Of a stretch of DNA of 64,000 bases, positions 17,686 to 25,756 are shown in pieces; position 1 is the stretch's first letter, and every line of letters begins with the position of its first letter. The stretch comes from JBBQYD01 sp942493075. GTDB lineage: Bacteria; Verrucomicrobiota; Verrucomicrobiia; Limisphaerales; UBA8199. The stretch is taken from contig OW818681.1 in assembly GCA_942493075.1 (NCBI GenBank), positions 620,001 to 684,000 on the forward strand, in the 5' to 3' direction. The notes beneath the pieces are model-generated. The model made no database searches, was not told the DNA's origin, and worked only from the letters and a program-made list of their open reading frames with translations. The position numbers and the translations under genes are program-made.

Positions 17686-17911
17686 AATAGTAATTAAGGA
17701 TTTGCTGCAGCTTGAATGTGTTTATTATAGCAAGTTTAAACGACAAAGCAATGGTTGCGGTGTTATGTGGTTATGTGGTTATGTGTGCGGCGCACGGGTG
17801 CACGGGTGTGATTAGAAGCGGGTGAGGCTTAAAACTCCTACAGGGTCGGCATTCAGAGTTTCGCCTGGCGCACGTGCGCAGCCTTGTAGCCCCGAAGTGG
17901 GCGTCCGCAGG
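17686..17911. other. Intergenic, short tandem repeats
   Basis: No gene is seen here. Three perfect tandem copies of the octamer GTTATGTG lie at 17762-17785, followed by two near-copies of GCACGGGT. The stretch leads into the REP-like palindromes. Confidence 0.5.
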
Positions 17912-17934
17912 TAGCCCGGCACGGGAGTGCTGGG
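17912..17934 (+). repeat. REP-like inverted repeat, left copy
   Basis: A 23-base sequence beginning TAGCCCGGCACGGGAGTGCT. It is the exact reverse complement of 18313-18335 and is itself partly palindromic (CCGGCAC/GTGCTGG). Just outside it, CCCCGAAGTGGGCG corresponds to CCCCTGAAAAGGGGCG beside the other copy, so the conserved unit is longer than 23 bases. Confidence 0.85.
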
Positions 17935-17940
17935 AATAAC

Positions 17941-17990
17941 GGTCGGAATGAGTCGTAGAAGCCCCGCAGGGCCCGCGGGGGCGGCCGACC
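17941..17990. repeat. Nested palindrome in the REP-like region
   Basis: Outer arms GGTCGG (17941-17946) and CCGACC (17985-17990) enclose an inner stem CCCCGC/GCGGGG (17962-17967 with 17975-17980). This two-tier hairpin is typical of REP elements and lies next to the transposase remnant. Confidence 0.6.
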
Positions 17991-17995
17991 ATGCA

Positions 17996-18213
17996 TCATT
18001 CCCAGAGATAACGTTCGTCAAACGGGATGTTGTGTTTCTGCAACAACGCCCTGAACTCCTCCTGGAAACTCATCTTTCGGTGATGCAGCTCCTGGTTCCC
18101 AATATAAGCCACTATTCTATCAACCTGTGAAGCGCTCGGATATCCCGAGTGATCAGCGGCCTTCGATCTTTTGTGCTGAACACACAATGCGTGTATTGGC
18201 TGATGTAGGACAT
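17996..18213 (-). pseudogene. Decayed IS200-like/RAYT transposase
   Basis: The minus strand from the ATG at 18213 reads MSYISQYTHCVFSTKDRRPLI, the usual N-terminus of IS200-like Y1 transposases. The C-terminal end appears in a different frame (RIVAYIGNQELHHRKMSF then FRALLQKHNIPFDERYLWE, stop at 17996). The HUH metal-binding core and most of the middle, about 80-100 residues of a normal 140-150, are missing, and the two parts are out of frame. It is therefore a remnant with a large internal deletion, flanked by the perfect 23-base inverted repeats at 17912 and 18313. Confidence 0.85.
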
Positions 18214-18312
18214 GCCAGAGAGCCAACAAAGGTCTTGGCTGCTGATCAAGGCAAAAAAACACCGATTCGGTCGTCCCTTTCGGGACTTGATTGATCTAAA
18301 TGGCACGCAAGA

Positions 18313-18335
18313 CCCAGCACTCCCGTGCCGGGCTA
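18313..18335 (-). repeat. REP-like inverted repeat, right copy
   Basis: The perfect reverse complement of 17912-17934. A further small hairpin (GTCCC tttc GGGAC, 18273-18286) lies between it and the transposase remnant. Confidence 0.85.
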
Positions 18336-18856
18336 TTTGCGGTCGCCCCTTTTCAGGGGCTTCGGAAAAAGACGATTTCTCGCCTGGGTGCCCACTTGAC
18401 GCTCTGCAGCGTGCCCAAGGTTGGATAGAATCAGAGGGAAATTCACTCGAATCCGATAAGGCGGAGAAATCACCTGGCAACCAAGCATATCTATCCGGAA
18501 CACGGGATAGATCTCGGCTTTCCCTCACCCACTTATAATCACACCTGTGGCGCACAACGACTGGCGCTTTCTATTGCGAGACGTTTCGATGCGGGCCTGA
18601 ATGAGGAGCTTTAGGCTATTTGCATATCTCGGATGTAACGGCAGACTTGATTATGAAATCTACCGGGTCCTGAATTGGATTTGTCAGTTTCAAAGGATCC
18701 TTTACCTCTCGTGCCGGGTGTGCGATTCGGATTCAGTAATGCCAACCGAACCAAAATCCGTACTGTGGGGTACCGTAACCTTTTGTTTTCACCCTGGTGC
18801 GCTACGAACACGAATGCTTTGCCTCATCCGGTGTCGCTGCTAAAGTTCTAGTGGTG
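18336..18856. other. Intergenic region before uvrC
   Basis: About 520 bases with no convincing gene. Short open frames on both strands lack family-like sequence and sensible starts. The uvrC promoter should lie here, but no confident -35/-10 pair was identified. Confidence 0.45.
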
Positions 18857-20677
18857 ATGCCAGTCTCGGAGCACATTCGAAAGAAAGTAGGCGAGTTGCC
18901 CCACAAACCGGGGATCTATCTTATGAAGGACCGGTTTGGCACCGTCATTTATGTGGGGAAAGCCCGGGATCTGCGCAAGCGGGTGAGCCACTATTTCCAA
19001 CCATCGCGCCGAATGGGCTGGGATTTGAAGTTCCGCGCTCTGACAGACTCGATCCACGATTTCGACTATCACACCGTTCGAAGCGAACCGGAAGCCCTCC
19101 TGTTGGAAGGGAAGCTGATCAAGGAGTTCCATCCCAGGTACAACATCAGTTTCCGCGACGACAAACGCTTCCTGATGTTGAAGGTGAACCTCAATGACCC
19201 CATACCGAGATTCACGCTTACCCGGCTGAAACAGGAGGACGGGGCGCGTTATTTTGGTCCATTTCCCAATTCCGGCGCTCTCCGCAACACGCTCGCTTTG
19301 GTCCGGCGGCAATATAACCTGCGCGGTTGCCGGCCACTGACGCCCACCGAGCGCGATTATAAGCACTGTCTATACGGGCACCTGAAGTATTGCACCGCGC
19401 CGTGCATCAACAATGTCACGCATGATCAATATCTGGAGCAGGTGCGCGCTGCATGTGACTTCCTGGAAGGTCAATGCGCCGAAATGCAGGACCAACTAGA
19501 GGCTGAGATGCGCAAGGCGGCTGCCGCGCAGGAATATGAAAAAGCGGCCGAGTTACGTGATCTGATCAACGATCTCAAGCACACCACCAAGAAGGTCAAC
19601 CGGTTCGAACGCATTCCTTACAGCCTGCCGCTCGCAATCGACCCAGCGTCCGACCTGGCTGAACTTGGAAAGCTCCTGGGGCTGCCAGGCCCGCCCGAGC
19701 GCATTGAGGGTTTCGATATCTCAAATATCAGCGGGACGTTTAAAGTAGCGTCCCTCGTGAGTTTCCGTAATGGACGTCCTGAGCGCTCCAGCTATCGCAA
19801 GTTCAAGATCAAGACTGTGGAGGGTCAGGACGATTTCGCCTCGATGGCCGAGGTCATTCGAAGGCGCTACTCGCGGCTGCTTAAGGAAGCCACTTCGACC
19901 TCAACTGAGCCAGCGCAAGGCACAGGTGAGACCGCCGAGGGGCTCAGCGGGTTAGTGCCTGAAAGCCAGGGAACAGCAACCGGACATCCCGATGAGAAGG
20001 GACACCCACCAGGCTCCCCAAGCAAACCAGATCTGCCTGCGCTTGTCCGGCGAGTCAGTGAGGGTGGCAATATGCCCGATCTCATCCTGATCGATGGCGG
20101 AAAAGGACAGTTGGGAGTTGCATGCGAGGAACTGGATAAGCTGGGGCTCAACTGGATTCCCGTGATTGGTTTAGCCAAAGAGTATGAAGAGATTTACCGG
20201 AGGGGCGAAACCGAACCACTTCGTCTGCCGCATACAAACGGCGCCCTTAAGCTCCTTCAACGGGTGCGGGACGAATCACACCGGCTTGCCAATACCTACA
20301 ATGCTTCGCTGCGATTGAAGAAAATTTCCGAGAGCATTCTGGATGAGTTTCCAAACATCGGGGATCGTCGCAAGGCTGCTTTGCTGAAGAAATTCGGTTC
20401 TGTTCAACGGATGCGGTTCGCCACGGTAGAACAGCTCTCTGAGGTGCCAGGTTTTGGTGGGCGCGCCGCGGCTGAACTTAAGACGTTTCTTGAAGCCCGG
20501 ACTGTGGGCCGAGTTTTAAGTCCGGAAGTGGAGGAACCGGCGACGGCTCAACCGCAAGGCGTTGCCGATCACAATGAGATCGGAGAACCCCATGGCAGCA
20601 GCGCAGAGAATGGGACTCATGAACCCGAGCGCGGCCAGGGGAATGGCAGCGGCGTTGTAGAAGAACGCCCAGAATAG
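18857..20677 (+). CDS. uvrC: Excinuclease ABC subunit C
   Basis: 606 residues from the ATG at 18857, in range for UvrC. In order: GIY-YIG nuclease (GIYLMKDRFGTVIYVGKARDLRKRV, residues 19-43) for the 3' incision; a four-Cys region (GCRPLTPTERDYKHCLYGH then YCTAPC) matching the site now known to bind an Fe-S cluster; a UVR domain (EYEKAAELRDLINDLKH); the RNase H-like nuclease (EGFDISNISGTF, LILIDGGKGQLG, VRDESHRLANTYN) for the 5' incision; and tandem helix-hairpin-helix motifs (FPNIGDRRKAALLKKFG, VPGFGGRAAAELKTF). A Pro/Gly/Thr-rich insert of about 50 residues splits the RNase H part. The last 53 residues are antisense to the neighbouring ATPase gene and show no conserved domain. It acts in nucleotide excision repair with UvrA and UvrB. 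Confidence 0.95.
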   Translation: MPVSEHIRKKVGELPHKPGIYLMKDRFGTVIYVGKARDLRKRVSHYFQPSRRMGWDLKFRALTDSIHDFDYHTVRSEPEALLLEGKLIKEFHPRYNISFRDDKRFLMLKVNLNDPIPRFTLTRLKQEDGARYFGPFPNSGALRNTLALVRRQYNLRGCRPLTPTERDYKHCLYGHLKYCTAPCINNVTHDQYLEQVRAACDFLEGQCAEMQDQLEAEMRKAAAAQEYEKAAELRDLINDLKHTTKKVNRFERIPYSLPLAIDPASDLAELGKLLGLPGPPERIEGFDISNISGTFKVASLVSFRNGRPERSSYRKFKIKTVEGQDDFASMAEVIRRRYSRLLKEATSTSTEPAQGTGETAEGLSGLVPESQGTATGHPDEKGHPPGSPSKPDLPALVRRVSEGGNMPDLILIDGGKGQLGVACEELDKLGLNWIPVIGLAKEYEEIYRRGETEPLRLPHTNGALKLLQRVRDESHRLANTYNASLRLKKISESILDEFPNIGDRRKAALLKKFGSVQRMRFATVEQLSEVPGFGGRAAAELKTFLEARTVGRVLSPEVEEPATAQPQGVADHNEIGEPHGSSAENGTHEPERGQGNGSGVVEERPE

Positions 20678-22789
20678 GTTTTGTTTGATGGTTCGCAAGG
20701 TGGCACGGGCAAGGCCGATGCTCGCCGGCACGGCTTCAATCTCGGAGTTCAGCAAAATGATATCAGCCGCCTCTCTGGCGATGTCGCTGGCGCGGCTGAC
20801 AGCAATCCCCAGGTCTGCCTGGCGTAGAGCCGGGGCATCGTTGATGCCATCTCCTACGAATGCGATTCGTCTTCCCGCGTCCTGGAACTGCTTCACGATG
20901 CCTGCCTTTTGATCCGGGCGCACCTCAGCCACCACATTCTGGGCTTCAATGCCGAGTTGTGCGGCGATGGCCAGCGCCGTCGCACGATTGTCACCAGTGA
21001 TCAGGAAGAGTTCGAGATTCTGGCGTTTAAGCTCCTGAATCACCTGGTGCGATCCAGGCTTTAGGGAGTCCCTAACCGCGAACAAGGCGCGTAGCTTTCC
21101 CTCAGTTGCAAAGCCTGAAACTGTGGCCCCCTGGCTTGTCCATTGTTTGGTAAATTCCTGGCCAGCTTCAAGCGCAACACCGGACTCAGCCAGCCAGCGA
21201 ACCGAGCCCAGCCTGGCCTCAACCGATTTGCCATTCAAAAAGAGCGAACCTCGAACTCCGGCACCATGGATCTCTTCCGACTCTCGAATCTGATTCCCAG
21301 CGGAAGAAACCGATAAGGCAATGGCGCGGCTGATGGGATGCTGAGAATGATTCGCGAGCTCTACCGCTGCGCTCAGCATTGGCAGTGACGCTTCATCCAG
21401 GATCCACTTGTCCACCAAGATGGGTTTGCCGGTAGTCAGTGTTCCAGTTTTATCAAAACAGACGGCGTTGATGATTCCAGCTTTTTCCAAAGCAACACCG
21501 TCCCGGATTAAGATTCCATTGCGAGCGGCCGCATTTGCCCCAGCCATGATAGCGACGGGCGTGGCCAAACCCATGGCGCAAGGGCAGGAGACGATCAGAA
21601 CTGCGGCTGCAATAATGAAAGCCGCAGCCATCTGCCCGATCGGCGGGTGGGCCGGCCATAGAAATGGAGCGAGGGAATTGTGGACTCGTGCGGCGGATTC
21701 CGGAGCAAAGCCCCACCAAAGCCCGGCTCCTAGCGCGATTGCCACAACGATGGGGACGAAAACGCTACTGACGCGGTCTCCCAGACGTTGAATGTTTGCC
21801 CGGCTGTTCTGCGCGCGCTCCACCGCTTGAATAACCCGAGCGAGAGCCGTCTCTTCACCCGTCGCGGTGACCCGCGCGACTACACGTCCACTTAGATTGA
21901 GTGTGCCGGTATAAATTGAAGATCCACTGGCTTTATCAACCGGCGCCGACTCTCCGGTGAGCATGGATTCATCAATCGAAGTGGCCCCTTCAATAATTTC
22001 CCCATCGAGAGGCACCCGGTCGCCAGCACGGATTAGTACGTGGTCACCCGGTGCCAATTCTCTGGCATCCACTTCAGTTTCCTGGCCGGCCGTCAGCCTG
22101 CGCGCGCGGGGTGGAGCCAGGTCGAGTAGTTGGCGCAGTGCGCTGGAGGCGCGTGAGCTTACCCGGGCTTCCATCCAATGTCCCGTGCTGATCAGGGTGA
22201 TGATCGCAGCAGCCTCCATGAAGTAGAGGTGCCCGTGATGCCCGGCCAACAGCGCCCACAGGCTGTAGCCGTAAGCAGTGGTTGATCCCAGCGCCACCAG
22301 GGTATCCATGTTGGATTGTCCACGCTTGAGTTGCCGCCACGCACCTTGATAAAAACCAGCACCGGCAATGATCTGGACGGCAGTGGCTAGAACCAGGCTT
22401 GTCCATTGGAACCATGTTTCCGTTCCGAGGCCAAAAAACCACTCCCCAACCATCAGGGGCAAAGTTCCAAGCAGCCCAACCCACAAGTTGAGCCTCCATT
22501 TCCCGGGTGAGCCGCTCTCCGGTTCGGCAACCGCTACACTCGCTTCGTATCCTTCGGCTTCGATAGCAGCGATCAAGAGCACTGGATCGGGGGAAGTGCC
22601 AGGCTCCCATTGAACCGTGGCCTGTCCGCGCTCTAAATTTACAGAAGCGGTCCGGATACCACTGACGCTACGAGCCGCCTCGGTCACGTGCCGCGCGCAG
22701 TTGCTACAAGTCATGCCCTTCACAGCCAGACTGGTAGTCATGGGAGTTGGTGTCCTCGCGAGCTCTGCGGTGTCTGAATTGCCCTTCAT
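20516..22789 (-). CDS. copA: Copper-translocating P-type ATPase
   Basis: 757 residues. One N-terminal heavy-metal-binding domain with GMTCSNC (residues 25-31) precedes eight predicted helices. Motifs: TGES (278-281), metal-channel CPC (402-404), phosphorylation site DKTGTLT from 446, SQHP, and GDGINDAPAL. The helix-7 pattern N-x6-YN-x4-P fits the Cu(I) P1B-1 class; the helix-8 site reads MGFSD where MxxSS is the textbook form. It pumps Cu+ (or Ag+) out of the cytoplasm, for detoxification or cuproprotein assembly. The 3' end overlaps uvrC tail-to-tail by 162 bases. It is followed upstream by a BON lipoprotein gene in the same direction but separated by a terminator. Confidence 0.92.
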   Translation of the reverse strand: MKGNSDTAELARTPTPMTTSLAVKGMTCSNCARHVTEAARSVSGIRTASVNLERGQATVQWEPGTSPDPVLLIAAIEAEGYEASVAVAEPESGSPGKWRLNLWVGLLGTLPLMVGEWFFGLGTETWFQWTSLVLATAVQIIAGAGFYQGAWRQLKRGQSNMDTLVALGSTTAYGYSLWALLAGHHGHLYFMEAAAIITLISTGHWMEARVSSRASSALRQLLDLAPPRARRLTAGQETEVDARELAPGDHVLIRAGDRVPLDGEIIEGATSIDESMLTGESAPVDKASGSSIYTGTLNLSGRVVARVTATGEETALARVIQAVERAQNSRANIQRLGDRVSSVFVPIVVAIALGAGLWWGFAPESAARVHNSLAPFLWPAHPPIGQMAAAFIIAAAVLIVSCPCAMGLATPVAIMAGANAAARNGILIRDGVALEKAGIINAVCFDKTGTLTTGKPILVDKWILDEASLPMLSAAVELANHSQHPISRAIALSVSSAGNQIRESEEIHGAGVRGSLFLNGKSVEARLGSVRWLAESGVALEAGQEFTKQWTSQGATVSGFATEGKLRALFAVRDSLKPGSHQVIQELKRQNLELFLITGDNRATALAIAAQLGIEAQNVVAEVRPDQKAGIVKQFQDAGRRIAFVGDGINDAPALRQADLGIAVSRASDIAREAADIILLNSEIEAVPASIGLARATLRTIKQNLFWAFFYNAAAIPLAALGFMSPILCAAAMGFSDLIVIGNALRLSRRRFLHFRT

Positions 22790-22849
22790 TTGCTAAGGGC
22801 AAGGTAGCCGCAGAACGAGGCCTGTCCAGTTGGCTCGGAAGAAGGGTGC

Positions 22850-22906
22850 GAAAAAACGAACGCTCCGTTCGGCATGACTCTTCCAGAGTCGCCTGCGGAG
22901 CGTTCG
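22850..22906 (-). terminator. Rho-independent terminator of the BON lipoprotein gene
   Basis: On the minus strand an 11-bp perfect stem (CGAACGCTCCG with CGGAGCGTTCG) is followed by six T. It lies between the BON lipoprotein gene and the copper ATPase gene. Confidence 0.85.
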
Positions 22907-22930
22907 CGTTACGTGCGGATCGAAACTGTC

Positions 22931-23392
22931 TTACCTATCGAGTTGGGACGGTGAGTTTGTGTTGGAATTCGTGCTGGTGTTGCTCGATTTTGGCGCAAGG
23001 TTGTCACTATAGGAGCGAGAGGGCTGAGCGCCATCTGTGCGACCGGTCGGAGTCAGCGGCTCGGGCTTCAGGCTGATACCGTTTACAACCTGGGCAACGC
23101 CGGGTACATGTTCGGCTAGCGCTCCAGCGCGCTGCTTCTGGTCATCAGTGGTGACAAAGCCGCTCAACTGGACGACGCCGTTGAACGTTTTTACATCAAC
23201 GTCGCTGAACTTATATACGGTTTCGTTGTCGAGTTGATCTTCGACGGCCGAAGTTATTCGGCGGTCATCAACCACACGACCGGCGCTGCGGTCGCTATCT
23301 TTGTGTCCCCAGGTGGAGCAACCGGTGAGGCATGTCAAGGCTACGACCGCACTCATACCGCCAATAAGCATGGAATTCTTCAAGTTTCGCAT
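22931..23392 (-). CDS. BON-domain lipoprotein
   Basis: 153 residues. A lipoprotein signal ends in the lipobox LTGC (Cys about residue 25). Residues 40-115 form one BON domain (DDRRITSAVEDQL, YKFSDVDVKTFNGVVQLSGFVTTDDQKQRAGALAEHVPGVAQVVNGI), as in OsmY. The last 40 residues are Ser/Asn/Thr-rich and probably disordered. BON proteins are periplasmic or outer-membrane proteins often induced by osmotic or envelope stress and thought to contact phospholipid. It has its own terminator. Confidence 0.92.
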   Translation of the reverse strand: MRNLKNSMLIGGMSAVVALTCLTGCSTWGHKDSDRSAGRVVDDRRITSAVEDQLDNETVYKFSDVDVKTFNGVVQLSGFVTTDDQKQRAGALAEHVPGVAQVVNGISLKPEPLTPTGRTDGAQPSRSYSDNLAPKSSNTSTNSNTNSPSQLDR

Positions 23393-23561
23393 AGTCAGTC
23401 AACTTACGACGCGACCGCCGCCCATCCATGGGGTATAATGCGCAAACAGGAAAGGACTGCACTTGCCGCGGCCCGGCGAGAGGAATGACTAAAAATAAAA
23501 ATAATCAGCTTTCAGGATGGACGTCATCCTCTATTCCTTGCATTCTTATACTGAAGTAAAG

Positions 23562-24641
23562 ATGGAGCCAGATGTTTCGTCCACCCCAGAGCAGAGGATT
23601 GGAAGTCCTCTGATTTCTGTCATTGTACTGAACTACAATGGTGCCCCATGGCTGGAAAAGTGCGTTCAATCGCTCCAGGGGCAGACAATCTTTTCCGAAA
23701 TTGAGCTGCTTATTGTTGATAACGGATCACGTGATGGTTCGGATGAACTTGCCGCCAAGTTGGTGGACGCCTGCCCGCGGGGGAAGTTCATTCCGGCCCG
23801 CACGAATCTCGGGTTTTGCGAAGGCAACAACTTCGGCGCGCAACTTGCCAAAGGCACGTACCTGTTCTTTTTGAACAACGACACATGGCTCGAGTCGGAC
23901 TGCCTGGAGGTTCTGATTCGCGAAATGGAGCGCATGAAAGCGGATTTCGGCACTCCCCTGATGCTCAACTACAACGATAACTCCATCCAGTCGTCTGGCG
24001 GGGCAGGGTTCGACATCTTCGGGCTGATGAGCCTGGCGCCGCGCAAAGTAGGGAAAACGCGTGAAATGTTTGTAGCCGGCGGCTGCTCCTTCATGATCAA
24101 CCGGGAATTATTCCGCAAACTCGGCGGGTTTGATTCCAAGTTTTTCATGTATGCGGACGAGTATGATCTCTCCTGGCGCGCCTGGGTGACCGGCGCACGG
24201 GGTGTCCTGGTGCCTGCCGCCAGGCTGCATCATCGCGGCGCTGCCAATGTGAATCCGGCGGGAGGCGATCAGATTGTGGAAATGCGGACCAGCGATAGCA
24301 AGCGGTACTACACAAACCGTAACTGCCTGGTGATGCCCCTTAAAAATAGTGAGGACCTTCTCCTCCTGATCTTTCCGCTGCAAGTAGCTTTGTTGATGGT
24401 AGAGGCCCTTGTCGCAATTCTCGTTTTTCGGCGCTGGTCGTTTATCCGGCGCGCTTACATCGACGCGTTCATCGGCTGCTGGCGTTTGCGAACCCATATT
24501 CGGTATGAACGGTTGCACTTGCGCAATCTGCGCCGCCGTACGGATTGGCAGATGCTCCGGTTTCTGCGCTTTCGCTTGAATCGTTGGGATGAACTGCTTT
24601 CAATGTTGCGCCATGGGCCACCCAAGGTGATGGCCAAGTAA
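23562..24641 (+). CDS. Family 2 glycosyltransferase (first of pair)
   Basis: 359 residues from the ATG at 23562; another ATG at 23517 is in frame. A GT-A fold enzyme: SVIVLNYNGAPWLEKCVQSL at the N-terminus, the nucleotide-binding LIVDNGSRDGSDE, NLGFCEGNNFGAQLA, the metal-binding FFLNNDTWLE (DxD-like NDT), and GGFDSKFFMYADEYDLSWRAW with acceptor-side acids. The C-terminal third has one hydrophobic segment (LLLIFPLQVALLMVEALVAILVF), suggesting membrane attachment. It resembles rhamnosyl- and other sugar transferases of surface polysaccharide synthesis. The next glycosyltransferase starts 2 bases after its stop, so the two are cotranscribed. Confidence 0.9.
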   Translation: MEPDVSSTPEQRIGSPLISVIVLNYNGAPWLEKCVQSLQGQTIFSEIELLIVDNGSRDGSDELAAKLVDACPRGKFIPARTNLGFCEGNNFGAQLAKGTYLFFLNNDTWLESDCLEVLIREMERMKADFGTPLMLNYNDNSIQSSGGAGFDIFGLMSLAPRKVGKTREMFVAGGCSFMINRELFRKLGGFDSKFFMYADEYDLSWRAWVTGARGVLVPAARLHHRGAANVNPAGGDQIVEMRTSDSKRYYTNRNCLVMPLKNSEDLLLLIFPLQVALLMVEALVAILVFRRWSFIRRAYIDAFIGCWRLRTHIRYERLHLRNLRRRTDWQMLRFLRFRLNRWDELLSMLRHGPPKVMAK

Positions 24642-24643
24642 GA

Positions 24644-25708
24644 ATGAATTTACCGTCGCCCGATCGGCCCGTGCCTGAAGGGGCAGCAACTCCGCTGATC
24701 TCCATTCTGGTCGTCAATTTCAACGGCGCTCGGTTCCTCACCGATCTGTTCGCCTCCCTGCAAAAGCTCACTTATCCGCATTATGAGGTCGTGCTGGTTG
24801 ATAACGCATCCTCCGACGAATCGATCAGCATCATCAACAAGTACCCGTGGGTGAAGCTGGTAAGGAGCGAGAAGAACCTTGGGTTCGCCGGCGGCAACAA
24901 CCTGGGACTTAAACATTGTTTCGGCGATTTCGTCTGTCTGCTGAACAACGATATGGTTGTTCACCCCGAGTTCCTGAAACCCTTGTGCCAGTACCTCCAG
25001 CAGCACCCAGAGGTAGGAATCGTCCAGGGAAAGATGGTTTTGCCACGGTATGGAGGGGTGCTCGACGTCTGCGGTTCCTTCCTTACATCCTGGGGGCTGC
25101 CCTATCATTACGGCTGTTTTAAGCCCGATTCCGAGCTATACCGCCGCAATTATCCGGTTCTTTGCGGCAAAGGCGCCTGCCTTTTGTTCCGCAAACCTCT
25201 CATTGATCGAATCGGCGGGTTTCTCTTCGAAGAGAGCTTTTTCTGCTATTACGAGGAAACGGATTTTTGCCACCGCGCCTGGCTCTCGGGCTCGGAGGTG
25301 CATTTTGTCTCCGGTCCTGCAAATGAGCATTTCTTTGGCGGCACCGCTGGACCTCATTCGGGATTTGCACTGGGGCTTTATTTGCCCAACATGACTTTCA
25401 GCCTGCTGGGGAATCTGGGCGCTGCGGCACGATGGAGGATAATGCCCAGGTTCTTTATCATTCTCTTTGCTGGTCTGGTCACGTCACTGGTTAAGTTCAA
25501 ACTCCCCCAGGCCAGGGCACACCTTAAGGCATTCGCATGCTGTTTCACGCAAGCGGGGCGTATCAGGGAACGACAGGAGCTTGTGCGCAGGATTCGGAAA
25601 GTATCGGACCGGGAAATCCTGGCCAAGACCCTGCGCGATCCTGGCCCGGTCTATTTTTTGAAAACGCTCACCGGCAAGCTGGAGACCTACAGGGACCGCC
25701 CGATTTGA
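24644..25708 (+). CDS. Family 2 glycosyltransferase (second of pair)
   Basis: 354 residues. It has the same architecture as its neighbour: SILVVNFNGARFLTDLFASL, VVLVDNASSDESI, NLGFAGGNNLGLKH, FVCLLNNDMVVHPEF (DxD-like NDM), and IGGFLFEESFFCYYEETDFCHRAW. One hydrophobic segment follows near residue 250. The pair are clear paralogues, though diverged, and should add successive sugars to a glycan, lipid-linked oligosaccharide or O-antigen-like polymer. The donor and acceptor cannot be read from sequence. A terminator follows at 25731. Confidence 0.9.
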   Translation: MNLPSPDRPVPEGAATPLISILVVNFNGARFLTDLFASLQKLTYPHYEVVLVDNASSDESISIINKYPWVKLVRSEKNLGFAGGNNLGLKHCFGDFVCLLNNDMVVHPEFLKPLCQYLQQHPEVGIVQGKMVLPRYGGVLDVCGSFLTSWGLPYHYGCFKPDSELYRRNYPVLCGKGACLLFRKPLIDRIGGFLFEESFFCYYEETDFCHRAWLSGSEVHFVSGPANEHFFGGTAGPHSGFALGLYLPNMTFSLLGNLGAAARWRIMPRFFIILFAGLVTSLVKFKLPQARAHLKAFACCFTQAGRIRERQELVRRIRKVSDREILAKTLRDPGPVYFLKTLTGKLETYRDRPI

Positions 25709-25730
25709 TGTTTTCAAGAACCCGGCACTC

Positions 25731-25756
25731 GGCACCGAGCCGGGGGCGTTTTTACT
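25731..25756 (+). terminator. Terminator after the glycosyltransferase pair
   Basis: A GC-rich hairpin (CCCGG-ca-CTCGG with CCGAG-CCGGG) is followed by GGCG and a T-run. It sits just behind the second glycosyltransferase and also before the stop of the convergent methyltransferase gene. Confidence 0.7.

Noticed and set aside
17762..17785. Possible CRISPR or direct-repeat array
   Set aside because: Only three 8-base units without spacers; a simple tandem repeat.
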